A stretch of 64,000 nt of DNA from CAZAFL01 sp964484465. Lineage in GTDB: Bacteria; Bacteroidota; Ignavibacteria; UBA10030; SZUA-254. The position numbers and the translations under genes were made by a program. The notes under the pieces were generated by a model. That model was not told where the DNA came from and did not search any database. It saw only the letters and a program-made list of their open reading frames with translations. Within the stretch, counting starts at the first letter, position 1. Each line of letters opens with the position of its first letter. The stretch spans positions 1 to 64,000 of the forward strand of contig CAZAFL010000010.1 in assembly GCA_964484465.1 (NCBI GenBank), written 5' to 3'. Positions 9,308 to 17,423 of this stretch are shown here, piece after piece.

Positions 9308-10063
9308 ATGCGATTCACGCTGAAAACCCTGCTGATGATCATCTTCTGTTCTCAATGTATCGCCGGACAGCAATCGAAAAGCGATACCTCGTCGTTTTCC
9401 GAATATTTTAAATTTGAAGACAAACCGCTTGTGAGCTGTTTGTTCACGTACTTTCCGCCGCTATTTATTCAGCATGGAATAGATTTGAAGGATTTTATCC
9501 GGAGCGGCACATTCAAATCGCTTCGTCTGAAACTTGGCGACCTTCGCGCTGTCGACGCTATCTATGTAAGAGCGATGCAAATGACGAACAATAACACTGC
9601 TATTGCACTCCTGATGACGACAATTGCGGTGTTCGACCACCGGCTCGTCGGCTTTAAGGTGCCGATTGTTCAGCTGTTTTTCCCCCTTACAAATGAATCG
9701 TCCGAGCAGTTTCAACAAAGAGTGAATAATCTTCCTGCGCGATTATATACGGACACACCGGAGGCATGGTCCGGCGATAGGGATAAACTGCAACATTTTT
9801 TTGGGTCGGCCTTTCTTACCGTTGTCTTTGAGTCGCGGGATGTCGCGAACCGGTTTGGCAATTCTATCGAGGAGGGGGAGCGGGCGTTTATCGTGGATGG
9901 CGCTTACGACGACCGTGATGTCCGGGCCAACAAGCAGGGCCAGTATTTCGGCGATTCTCTGTTGAGGGACAATCATCGCCTTCCATCGGAGTTCTTAAAA
10001 TTATGGACGCCAAAAGAACGGTTGACTCTCAACGAGGAATTACCATGTTCAGGAGTATGGTGA
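9308..10063 (+). CDS. Hypothetical exported protein with DKxQHF motif
   Basis: A 251-residue protein I do not recognise by name. The N-terminus (Lys then LLMIIFCSQCIAG) reads as a signal peptide, possibly a lipoprotein signal. The central part is hydrophobic in patches; the C-terminal third has DKLQHFFGSAFL followed by a region rich in charged residues (DDRDVRANKQGQYFG). The DKxxHF...S pattern recalls YfiM/DUF2279-type envelope proteins, but the match is only suggestive. The ATG lies three bases after the carboxyltransferase stop and its own TGA shares one base with the start of the next gene, so it belongs to the operon. Confidence 0.75.
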   Translation: MRFTLKTLLMIIFCSQCIAGQQSKSDTSSFSEYFKFEDKPLVSCLFTYFPPLFIQHGIDLKDFIRSGTFKSLRLKLGDLRAVDAIYVRAMQMTNNNTAIALLMTTIAVFDHRLVGFKVPIVQLFFPLTNESSEQFQQRVNNLPARLYTDTPEAWSGDRDKLQHFFGSAFLTVVFESRDVANRFGNSIEEGERAFIVDGAYDDRDVRANKQGQYFGDSLLRDNHRLPSEFLKLWTPKERLTLNEELPCSGVW

Positions 10064-11433
10064 TGAGGACCATTCTTGTCGTCGATGATGAAAAAAGTGT
10101 CCGCGATTCCATCAAAATGATTCTTGAATACGAGAAATATGCAGTTGTACTGGTGGAAAATGGTAAACAGGCGCTCACAGCATTCAAGGAGGACTCATTC
10201 GACGCCGTGCTGCTCGACATCAAGATGCCCCCGGGAATCGACGGAATCGACGTCCTGCGTGAAATGAAAAAAGTGAACAGCGAAACGCCGGTTATTATGA
10301 TTTCCGGTCACGGGACGTTTGATACTGCCGTTGAAGCTACGAAGCTCGGAGCGTTCGATTATCTTCCCAAGCCGCTTGATCGTGATAAATTATTCATTAC
10401 TCTTCGTAATGCACTTGAACAACGACAGCTCAGCAGCGAAGTGAAGAAAAACCGGAATAAAGAACATATTCTGGGGAAAAGCGTAATCATCAAGAATATT
10501 CACGACCTTATTCAGCGTGTTGCTCCCACTGATTCCCGTATCCTTATTACTGGCGAGAGCGGCACTGGCAAAGAATTAATTGCCAAGGCAATACACCGGT
10601 CGAGCAAGCGTTCTGCCATGACTCTTGTGGAAGTTAATTGCGCAGCGATACCGGCAGAACTGATCGAGTCGGAATTATTTGGTCATGAAAAAGGTTCTTT
10701 TACCGGCGCAACAGCACAACGAATAGGAAAATTTGAACAGGCGGACGGTGGTACAATTTTTCTCGACGAAGTGGGAGATATGAGCCTCCATGCTCAGGCA
10801 AAAGTGTTGAGAGCACTCGAGGAGGGAAAAATTGAACGCGTCGGCGGAAACAATGTGATTGCCGTCGATGTTCGTGTTATCGCTGCGACGAATAAAAATC
10901 TTTCTGAAGAGATCTCAAAAGGAACATTTCGAGAAGATTTGTACCATCGCCTGAACGTTATCCCGATTTACATCCCTCCCCTCCGGGAACGACGGGAGGA
11001 TATTCCGGTGCTGGTTGGGGCATTCATCGAAGACATCTGCGCGCGCAACGGAATTGCAGTCAAGGCGATTTCAGAACAGGCACTGAATGCATTGATGGGG
11101 ATGGAATGGACCGGCAACGTGCGCGAACTCAGAAATGTTGTCGAAAGACTTGTCATCATGTCGCAAGGCAATATCATCGAACGCGGTGATTTGGACTCTC
11201 TTTCTCTCACCCGTCGGGATGAACTCAGCGGCATATTGCACAGCAGTGCGTCGTTCCAGGATTTCAAAGATCAGGCGGAGGCTGCATTTATCAAACATCA
11301 GTTGAAACTCCATAACTGGAATGTCTCGAAGACCGCCGAAGCGCTTGAAATGGAGCGCAGCCACCTGTACACAAAAATCAAAAAATTTGGTTTGGAACGG
11401 GACGAAGGAGAGAAAGAAGAAAACGAACAATGA
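10063..11433 (+). CDS. Sigma-54-dependent response regulator (NtrC family)
   Basis: A 456-residue three-domain activator: receiver (about 1-120, phospho-acceptor Asp52 in VLLDIKMPP, upstream acidic pair VVDDE), AAA+ domain (Walker A GESGTGKE, the sigma-54 contact loop as GSFTGA, Walker B FLDEVGD, arginine region LNVIPI) and a C-terminal Fis-type helix-turn-helix (NWNVSKTAEALEMERSHLY). I chose ATG 10,063 because AGGAG lies 7 bases upstream, it overlaps the previous stop by one base and the protein then begins MRTILVVDDE. Upstream in-frame ATGs exist at 10,003, 10,045 and 10,057. No histidine kinase is adjacent, so its signal is unknown. Confidence 0.94.
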   Translation: MRTILVVDDEKSVRDSIKMILEYEKYAVVLVENGKQALTAFKEDSFDAVLLDIKMPPGIDGIDVLREMKKVNSETPVIMISGHGTFDTAVEATKLGAFDYLPKPLDRDKLFITLRNALEQRQLSSEVKKNRNKEHILGKSVIIKNIHDLIQRVAPTDSRILITGESGTGKELIAKAIHRSSKRSAMTLVEVNCAAIPAELIESELFGHEKGSFTGATAQRIGKFEQADGGTIFLDEVGDMSLHAQAKVLRALEEGKIERVGGNNVIAVDVRVIAATNKNLSEEISKGTFREDLYHRLNVIPIYIPPLRERREDIPVLVGAFIEDICARNGIAVKAISEQALNALMGMEWTGNVRELRNVVERLVIMSQGNIIERGDLDSLSLTRRDELSGILHSSASFQDFKDQAEAAFIKHQLKLHNWNVSKTAEALEMERSHLYTKIKKFGLERDEGEKEENEQ

Positions 11434-11443
11434 GGGGTAATTT

Positions 11444-11578
11444 ATGAAAGGCATGTCGCATCGACAAAAGAGAGTGGTCAAAGCACGGGAGAGCAATCAG
11501 AAACAGCTTTTGACCAGGAAAAAGATAAAAACTCAAGAACGCACTACCCTGCAGAAGTCACCGTCGCGGGATTCCTGA
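11444..11578 (+). CDS. Small basic hypothetical protein (44 aa)
   Basis: A 44-codon ORF starting MKGMSHRQKRVVKAR and ending SRDS, ten bases after the NtrC-type regulator, with GAGGGGT 6 bases before its ATG. About one third of its residues are Lys, Arg or His, so it may bind nucleic acid or be a ribosome-associated peptide. It has no recognisable motif. The good ribosome site and operon position make translation plausible; conservation in relatives would be decisive. Confidence 0.5.
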   Translation: MKGMSHRQKRVVKARESNQKQLLTRKKIKTQERTTLQKSPSRDS

Positions 11579-11587
11579 GAGGATTTG

Positions 11588-12388
11588 TCAGAGTTGTTTT
11601 CGTTTTCGAACAATTTCGTACATCACTAACGCACCTGCCACGGAGGCATTCAACGACTCGACTTTTCCATAGAGCGGGATCTTCACAAGGAAATCACATT
11701 TTTCTTTTACCAGCTGGCGGATTCCTTTTCCTTCATTACCGATAACGAGCGCAGTCGGCATCGAATAGTCGACCTGGGTATAAAGCTTTTCGGCGGCGGG
11801 ATCCGTCCCAACAATCCATAAGCCCTGCTGTTTCAATTCATCCAGTGTTGTAGCGATATTGACTACTTTAGCGACCGGTAAATGCTCGCTCGCGCCGGCC
11901 GAGGTCTTGGCAACAGTTTGATTTACCGACGCGGCGTGATGTTTTGGAATAACGACGCCATGAACTCCCGCAGATTCTGCTGTGCGTATGAGCGCGCCCA
12001 GGTTCTGCGGGTCTTCGATTTCGTCGAGGATCAAGATCAATGGAGGCTCGTTGCGACCGCGAGAGATCGCGAGAATATCATCCAACTCAACGTAGGCTTT
12101 TGTCCCGACAATAGCTACTACGCCCTGCGTGGTTGTGTCGCTGACGAGCTCGCGGAATTTCTGTTTTCCCACCTCGACAAATGGGACCCGGTTACGTTTT
12201 GCCATCTGCTTAATTTTTTCTATGACGGCCCCCTTAACGCCCGAAAGAATTACCACCCTTTCGATGATGGTGCCTGCCCTGAGCGCTTCGATGACGGGGT
12301 TACGCCCGGCTATGATATTGGCGGTCGGTTTTCTGTCATGTATTTTCCGTAACGGACTTTTTTCTTCCTGTATCATCTGTTCTTCCAT
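11588..12388 (-). CDS. rlmB: 23S rRNA (guanosine-2'-O-)-methyltransferase RlmB-like (SpoU/TrmH family)
   Basis: A SPOUT-class methyltransferase, 266 residues, predicted to 2'-O-methylate a guanosine in 23S rRNA. An L30e-like RNA-binding domain (IIAGRNPVIEALRAG to about residue 100) is followed by the knotted catalytic domain with motif 1 ILDEIEDPQNLGALIRTA, motif 2 ALVIGNEGKGI and motif 3 IPLYGKVESLNASVAGALV. The order and residues are those of RlmB/TrmH-family enzymes; assignment to RlmB rather than another SpoU paralogue is likely but not proven. It ends ten bases from the convergent small gene at 11,444-11,578. Confidence 0.9.
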   Translation of the reverse strand: MEEQMIQEEKSPLRKIHDRKPTANIIAGRNPVIEALRAGTIIERVVILSGVKGAVIEKIKQMAKRNRVPFVEVGKQKFRELVSDTTTQGVVAIVGTKAYVELDDILAISRGRNEPPLILILDEIEDPQNLGALIRTAESAGVHGVVIPKHHAASVNQTVAKTSAGASEHLPVAKVVNIATTLDELKQQGLWIVGTDPAAEKLYTQVDYSMPTALVIGNEGKGIRQLVKEKCDFLVKIPLYGKVESLNASVAGALVMYEIVRKRKQL

Positions 12389-12432
12389 GTGTCTACCTCA
12401 CAAAATTCTCCATAATTTGATAATTATCTCAC

Positions 12433-12594
12433 TCATTTGTTCTGTTTCTCCATTCGTCGTCCGACATAAAACACTACCATCCCACCGATGAAGAGGTACA
12501 ACTCTCCCCACATATCACCGTAAATCCCCTGTACAAGTCCAATGATCAGCGATGCAATGCCCACAGCTTCAAGCAATTTCGGCAAATATTTCAA
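12433..12594 (-). CDS. Small membrane protein (53 aa), TTG start, coupled
   Basis: A 53-residue ORF beginning MKYLPKLLEAVGIASLIIG and ending RRMEKQNK, with two hydrophobic segments (about residues 9-25 and 31-44) split by a short loop, so probably a two-pass inner-membrane protein. It has no ATG; the TTG start overlaps the stop of the glutaredoxin-like gene in TTGA, the same coupling used at 4528. Function unknown. The hydrophobic pattern, coupling and lack of any other content in this gap argue that it is real. Confidence 0.6.
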   Translation of the reverse strand: MKYLPKLLEAVGIASLIIGLVQGIYGDMWGELYLFIGGMVVFYVGRRMEKQNK

Positions 12595-12851
12595 GCCGGT
12601 TTCTTTCTTTGGATTGCATGCTGCAGTTTCTTAATAAACTGCACCGGCGGAACCCGGTACTGAAATGCAAATTCCCCGTCTATTAGTATAACAGGAACAC
12701 GTTGATTGTAGTTCTTGTAGATTTCATCACCTTCATGAATTTTTATCTGCCGCAACTCAAATTGGATGGATTTCTGAATTTTTATTAATAATTCTTTTGC
12801 TTCATCACAGAGATGGCAATCATCCTTCGAATAGAGCTCCACAACAATCAT
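12591..12851 (-). CDS. Glutaredoxin-like protein (DUF836 family)
   Basis: An 86-residue thioredoxin-fold protein. It begins MIVVELYSKDDCHLCDEAK with a CxxC redox motif (CHLC) after the first strand, and has the cis-proline region RVPVILIDG, both typical of the DUF836/glutaredoxin-like family. It is probably a cytoplasmic thiol-disulfide carrier. A longer frame runs 35 codons upstream into lgt, but the ATG at 12,851 gives the natural N-terminus and an ATGA overlap with lgt, so I use it. The following small membrane gene is coupled in turn. Confidence 0.85.
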   Translation of the reverse strand: MIVVELYSKDDCHLCDEAKELLIKIQKSIQFELRQIKIHEGDEIYKNYNQRVPVILIDGEFAFQYRVPPVQFIKKLQHAIQRKKPA

Positions 12852-13678
12852 TGCGGTGAAAGCTCGCGGTTGGATTTTTTTGAAAGGATACGAACACCGA
12901 TGAATCCAATGACCACCAATACGATTGAAATGAGCTGTGCCTCCGATAAACCCCATAACAATCGCGGATTAACACGGATGAACTCTACGAAAAACCTCGC
13001 AATGCCGGTAAAGAGCAGGTACATCATGAACAATATTCCATCAGCACGCAGTTTTTTGCGCAAACTCCAGAGGATGCCGAAGAACAAAACTGCAAGACAA
13101 AACTCATACAGCGGGACTGGGTGGACCGGTATCGTGTCCGGGACGATTCCGTTCACGCCATACTTTGCTACAATGTCCGGAAAATCGCGAAAGGCTACTG
13201 AAGGCGGGTACGTTCCTTTGGAGTACACACAAGCCCACGGCAGGTTTGTGGGTATACCGTAATCCCCATCGCCGGCAAGGTGACACCCGATACGTCCGAT
13301 GCCGTATGCAAGCATGAGCCCCGGCGCAGTTGCATCGCATAGCATCAAAAAGGGGATTTTTTTTCTGCGTGCATAGACCATAATTGAAAGAGTCGCTAAG
13401 ATTAATCCGCCGTACCAGGTTAGTCCACCCGGTGAAAATGCCATATCAAACGGAGCACGAACAAAAAAGGTCCAGTTCTCGATCAGGTAAAGTATTTTTG
13501 ATCCGGCGATCCCAAGGAGAACGGCAATCAGCGTCATCGTACTTCCGATATTAGGGTCGAGTCCTTTACGTTTGAGCTCCTTCGTAAGGAGTATGCTCGC
13601 CGTGATGAACGCGATGCCGAGCATCAGTCCGTAACTATAAACGGTAAACGGTCCTATTGTGAATAATCGTGGATACAT
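12848..13678 (-). CDS. lgt: Prolipoprotein diacylglyceryl transferase
   Basis: Lgt transfers diacylglycerol from phosphatidylglycerol to the lipobox cysteine of preprolipoproteins in the inner membrane, the first step of lipoprotein maturation. The 276-residue protein has about seven hydrophobic segments, the N-terminal YSYGLMLGIAF region (HGL-like motif), the signature ARKKIPFLMLCDATAPG and the family's invariant GRIGCHLAGDGDYG. The window encodes likely clients, for example the efflux lipoprotein at 52,629. It heads a coupled trio with the glutaredoxin-like and small membrane genes. Confidence 0.95.
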   Translation of the reverse strand: MYPRLFTIGPFTVYSYGLMLGIAFITASILLTKELKRKGLDPNIGSTMTLIAVLLGIAGSKILYLIENWTFFVRAPFDMAFSPGGLTWYGGLILATLSIMVYARRKKIPFLMLCDATAPGLMLAYGIGRIGCHLAGDGDYGIPTNLPWACVYSKGTYPPSVAFRDFPDIVAKYGVNGIVPDTIPVHPVPLYEFCLAVLFFGILWSLRKKLRADGILFMMYLLFTGIARFFVEFIRVNPRLLWGLSEAQLISIVLVVIGFIGVRILSKKSNRELSPQ

Positions 13679-13732
13679 TTTTCAAATTAAGCGGAAATAG
13701 AAGAACACAGGCTTGAAGGGGGTCAGGATTCC

Positions 13733-14143
13733 TTACCAGTCCTGTTCGTTTGTTACAAATTCAACAAATTTCATTTTCGGACTTTTTACGATTGTGACAA
13801 GTTTTTCTGAAATATTCACGACGAAGATATTTTCCATACGGTCGAGCTTTGTGACGATGACAGTAAATGTTCCGTTCAGACCCTCGTATTCCTTCTGGAA
13901 TTTTGCGGGCCCCATTCCCGGAAGGCTTACCTGCGGCGCACGCAAACCGTTGATTCTCAAATGGAGGACATCATTATTCAATGTATCCTGAACGATAATT
14001 TCGTAAAGAAAGTTCGTGAATTCGTTTACTGTGCGTAAGGCAACGAGGACAACAGTTTTTTTTTCTCGCTCGTTATATTTTAGGGTGATCAGCAGGCGAT
14101 ACTCAATTGGAAATTTCGGTTTGACGCGTTTTCCTTTTTTCAT
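13733..14143 (-). CDS. Hypothetical protein coupled to hisS
   Basis: A 136-residue protein with no family I can name. It starts MKKGKRVKPKFPIEYRL, has several predicted beta strands (LLITLKYN, TVVLVALRTV, GTFTVIVTKLD, NIFVVNISEKLVTIV) and no signal peptide or membrane segment. Its ATG overlaps the hisS stop in ATGA, so it is made from the hisS transcript; a link to translation is only positional. No base-composition anomaly. Confidence 0.7.
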   Translation of the reverse strand: MKKGKRVKPKFPIEYRLLITLKYNEREKKTVVLVALRTVNEFTNFLYEIIVQDTLNNDVLHLRINGLRAPQVSLPGMGPAKFQKEYEGLNGTFTVIVTKLDRMENIFVVNISEKLVTIVKSPKMKFVEFVTNEQDW

Positions 14144-15405
14144 CTTGATGAGAGGAGTTGCAGTTCGTCGCCCAGTGTATCAAGTTTCAGTGTACGTTCC
14201 ACTCCGGTGCCCATGTGTTTAAGAACGATTTCGTGAGCCTGTAATTCCTGTACTCCGACAATAACGGCATACAATGCCCGTTGACGATCTGCTTCGCGCA
14301 TTTGCGCTTTGAGACTCCGGCCGAGCTGATCGATTTCACAAGCGATGCCGAGTCGCCGGAATTTCATAGCTTGCCGTAAGGCCCATTTTCTACCCTGCTC
14401 ATCCGCCGCCGCAATGAATAATAACGGGTGAGATCCTTCTTCCATGAATGCATTTTTTTTCTCGAGAACCATCAGCAGGCGTTCAATTCCCGCTGCAAAA
14501 CCGACTGAAGGTGTCGGTTTCCCACCGAGTGCTTTCACAAGAAGGTCGTAGCGGCCTCCCCCTGCGAGGGCATCCTGCGAACCCAGATCCGTGCTGATGA
14601 TTTCATAAGCAGTCTTTGTATAATAATCCAATCCGCGTACTATACGTCCGTCGACCTCGAATTTGATGTCCAGCGACCTTAGTGTTTCCTGGAGTTCGGT
14701 AAAATGTTCCGCGCATTCTTTGCAGAGATGATCTTTCATCAGTGGAGCATCTTTTGTAAGAGCCCGGTCGTGTTCATCCTTCGAGTCAAGGATGCGTAGC
14801 GGGTTTTGATCAAACCGTAATTGGCTTTCCTGTGACAATTCGTTGAATTTCTTTTGAAGATACCCTCTCAACAATTCTTTATAGATGGGTCGGCAAGTTT
14901 CGCATCCCACAGAATTAATCTTCAGCGTGAAGTTGTTCACACCAAACGATTCGTATATGGTGGCAGACAGGGCAATGACTTCTGCATCGATGGCTGCAGA
15001 TATGCCGCCGATTGCTTCTGCACCGAACTGATGAAATTGCCGCAGTCGGCCAGCCTGGGGACGTTCCTGGCGAAACATTGGAGAAAGGTAATAGGCTTTA
15101 ACGAGCGGCTGTTGTTCTCCGAGATTATGTTGAATGTATGAGCGGATGACCGAGGCTGTCATTTCCGGTTTGAGCGTGAGGCTTGTACCGCTTCGATCCT
15201 GGAATGTGTACATTTCCTTTCCGACGATATCCGTCAGCTCGCCGATTCCCCGCGCAAAAAGACCGGTCTCTTCAAATACAGGCGTACGAATCTCTCTGTA
15301 GTTGAACGCGTGCATCACGGATCGGATCGTTCGCTCGACTTCCTGCCACCGATGGCTTTCGTCGGGCAGAATATCTTTTGTGCCTTTAATTGCTCTGAAT
15401 TTCAA
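14140..15405 (-). CDS. hisS: Histidine-tRNA ligase
   Basis: Class II synthetase that charges tRNA-His, 421 residues (normal length). It begins with the hallmark KGTKDILPDE, then motif 2 around YLSPMFRQERPQAGRLRQFH, the histidine-specific loops GLDYYTKTAYEI and GGGRYD, motif 3 GFAAGIERL, and a C-terminal anticodon-binding domain from about residue 330. All main catalytic elements are present. The stop is coupled to the hypothetical gene downstream. Confidence 0.97.
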   Translation of the reverse strand: MKFRAIKGTKDILPDESHRWQEVERTIRSVMHAFNYREIRTPVFEETGLFARGIGELTDIVGKEMYTFQDRSGTSLTLKPEMTASVIRSYIQHNLGEQQPLVKAYYLSPMFRQERPQAGRLRQFHQFGAEAIGGISAAIDAEVIALSATIYESFGVNNFTLKINSVGCETCRPIYKELLRGYLQKKFNELSQESQLRFDQNPLRILDSKDEHDRALTKDAPLMKDHLCKECAEHFTELQETLRSLDIKFEVDGRIVRGLDYYTKTAYEIISTDLGSQDALAGGGRYDLLVKALGGKPTPSVGFAAGIERLLMVLEKKNAFMEEGSHPLLFIAAADEQGRKWALRQAMKFRRLGIACEIDQLGRSLKAQMREADRQRALYAVIVGVQELQAHEIVLKHMGTGVERTLKLDTLGDELQLLSSR

Positions 15406-15469
15406 TGAAGCTCCGTTACTCTCTTGTCATGGATGGAACGTGCGGGAGGGGTCTTACATTCTTGGCTGA

Positions 15470-15940
15470 TTACATGTCGAAGTATGTTGTCTCTTCCTGT
15501 CGAAATGTCTCGATAATGTCTGCTGATGTTTTCGTCTCCATAAGTTTATTCCGAAATTGTTCTTTGCTCATTAAGCGTGAGATGCGGCTCAATAATTTAA
15601 TATGAGGGCCGACCAGGTTGTCCTTACCAACGAGAAGAAATACAAGTCGCACGGGTTTTTCATCGAGCGACTGATAATCGATCGGCTGTGCAGTGACGCC
15701 GAATGCGGCGACAATGTCGGTGACGGCGTCTGTTTTTCCATGAGGTATAGCAAAACCGTTTCCTACGCCTGTGGACATTATTTTTTCTCGTTCAAAGATT
15801 GCCGTCCTCACCCGTTCTTTGTCGAGAACTTTCGGCGAATGACTGATGAGTTCAATCATGCCATCGATAATTTCATCCTTGGTGGATCCGGGTAAGTTTG
15901 AGACTACGAGATTTTCTTCGAGGATATCGCTGATTTTCAT
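15470..15940 (-). CDS. PTS IIA domain protein (PtsN/fructose type)
   Basis: A 156-residue stand-alone EIIA domain of the fructose/mannitol superfamily. The phosphorylatable histidine is His67 in GNGFAIPHGKTD. Stand-alone copies of this kind are usually regulatory (PtsN of the nitrogen PTS) rather than sugar transport components, and no EIIB/EIIC is nearby, so I favour a regulatory role. It is followed by hisS 64 bases away on the same strand. Confidence 0.85.
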   Translation of the reverse strand: MKISDILEENLVVSNLPGSTKDEIIDGMIELISHSPKVLDKERVRTAIFEREKIMSTGVGNGFAIPHGKTDAVTDIVAAFGVTAQPIDYQSLDEKPVRLVFLLVGKDNLVGPHIKLLSRISRLMSKEQFRNKLMETKTSADIIETFRQEETTYFDM

Positions 15941-16119
15941 TCTGTTTGTACAATCTTACAGAGGGCGTCGATTTATTTATTCCTCGCTGATTACCCGAGA
16001 GGTTGGTATATGTTCTGTTCTTGAAAATGGCATGAAACGTTGTCCAATGTAATAAAAAAACTCTTTGTTAGCAACCCTCTTTATCTGTTTGAGCTGGTGT
16101 TACCTGAACGATCGCTGAC

Positions 16120-17253
16120 TTACGCTAACGCCTGCTTCAGGTCGGCGATAATGTCTTCCACATCTTCCAGTCCGACCGAAACTCGTACAAGCCCGTCGGT
16201 GACGCCGATTTTGTGGCGCTGTTCGGGTGGGATCGACCCGTGTGTCATCGTCGCAGGGTGAGAGATCAGTGATTCAACGCCGCCGAGACTTTCAGCCAGA
16301 GCACAAACCCGGAGCCGTCGAAGAAATTTTTTTGCGTTTGAGAGATTACCGAGGTCAAACGATAACATTCCTCCATAATTTTTCATCTGTCGTTTTGCCA
16401 ATGCATGTTGCGGATGAGCCGCAAGTCCGGGGTAGTATACTTTCTTAATTTTTTTCTGTTTCGACAGCCATTTTGCTATCAGCAAAGCACTTTTGCCGTG
16501 TCGTTCCATACGGACGGCGAGGGTTTTTGTTCCGCGGAGGCACAGCCAGGCGTCGAACGGGCTTAAGATTCCGCCGATTGCTTTTTGGAAAAAACGTAAC
16601 CGTTCCGCAATCTTGATGCTGTTTGTCACGACCAACCCGCCAAGCATATCGCTGTGCCCGTTAAGGTATTTTGTAAGACTATGGACGACAATATCGATGC
16701 CGTGCTCAAGAGGACGCTGGAGATATGGTGTGGCGAACGTGTTATCGCACACAGAAATGAGCCTGTGTTCCCAAGCAATTTTTGCAATCGCGTGGAGGTC
16801 AGTGATTTCCATCGTGGGGTTGGTCGGGGTCTCGATAAAAATCATCTTCGTGTTTTTTTGGAGTGAATGCTTGATAAGCGATAAATCGGTTGTGTTTACA
16901 AAGTCGAATGCCAGGCCGAAGTCCTCCCAGATCATTTTCCCGATGCGATACGTGCCGCCGTAAACATTATGAGAGACTATCACATGGTCTCCCGGCTTAA
17001 GGAGGTGGAGAATCGCGTCGATTGCCGCCATCCCTGAGCCAAACGCCATCCCATGTTTACCGTTTTCAAGAGCGGCGATGTTTAGTTCAAGGGCTGTGCG
17101 TGTGGGATTCGAAACGCGAGAGTATTCGTAGCCTTTGTTTTTCCCAATTTCCTGCTGGGCATACGTTGATGTAAGGTGCACAGGCACCATGATTGATCCG
17201 GTCGTCGGGTCAGGTTGCTGACCTGCGTGGATAGCTTTCGTTGAGAAGCGCAT
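16120..17253 (-). CDS. Cystathionine gamma-lyase/gamma-synthase (Cys/Met PLP family)
   Basis: A 377-residue fold-type I PLP enzyme of transsulfuration. It shows the N-terminal TKAIHAGQ, the cofactor phosphate region GSGMAAI, the YEYSRVSNPTR substrate loop, and the Schiff-base lysine Lys195 in HSLTKYLNGHSD. Downstream of cystathionine beta-synthase on the same strand, it probably acts as the gamma-lyase that completes homocysteine to cysteine conversion; gamma-synthase activity cannot be excluded from sequence. Confidence 0.93.
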   Translation of the reverse strand: MRFSTKAIHAGQQPDPTTGSIMVPVHLTSTYAQQEIGKNKGYEYSRVSNPTRTALELNIAALENGKHGMAFGSGMAAIDAILHLLKPGDHVIVSHNVYGGTYRIGKMIWEDFGLAFDFVNTTDLSLIKHSLQKNTKMIFIETPTNPTMEITDLHAIAKIAWEHRLISVCDNTFATPYLQRPLEHGIDIVVHSLTKYLNGHSDMLGGLVVTNSIKIAERLRFFQKAIGGILSPFDAWLCLRGTKTLAVRMERHGKSALLIAKWLSKQKKIKKVYYPGLAAHPQHALAKRQMKNYGGMLSFDLGNLSNAKKFLRRLRVCALAESLGGVESLISHPATMTHGSIPPEQRHKIGVTDGLVRVSVGLEDVEDIIADLKQALA

Positions 17254-17264
17254 GAGGGGTTGTC

Positions 17265-17283
17265 AGTACGTTAGTATTGAGTA
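17265..17283. repeat. Left arm of a perfect 19-bp inverted repeat around the beta-synthase gene
   Basis: AGTACGTTAGTATTGAGTA here is the exact reverse complement of 18,843-18,861; the two arms bracket the cystathionine beta-synthase gene with 1559 bases between them. Similarity continues imperfectly inward for another 14 bases. It lies just upstream of the neighbouring PLP-enzyme gene and belongs to a TACT-rich family also seen near 17,382-17,422 and 63,282-63,310. Confidence 0.8.
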
Positions 17284-17423
17284 GTTTAGTATGTACCTAT
17301 ATAAGAAGAAACAGGCCGAAACGTGTCTATTGTATCTCTAAATTTCCTATCATCTAACATTGCTTATCGATGCGTTATGCCAAGTGATTACTCACTTACT
17401 AACATACTCACATACTTATTTTC

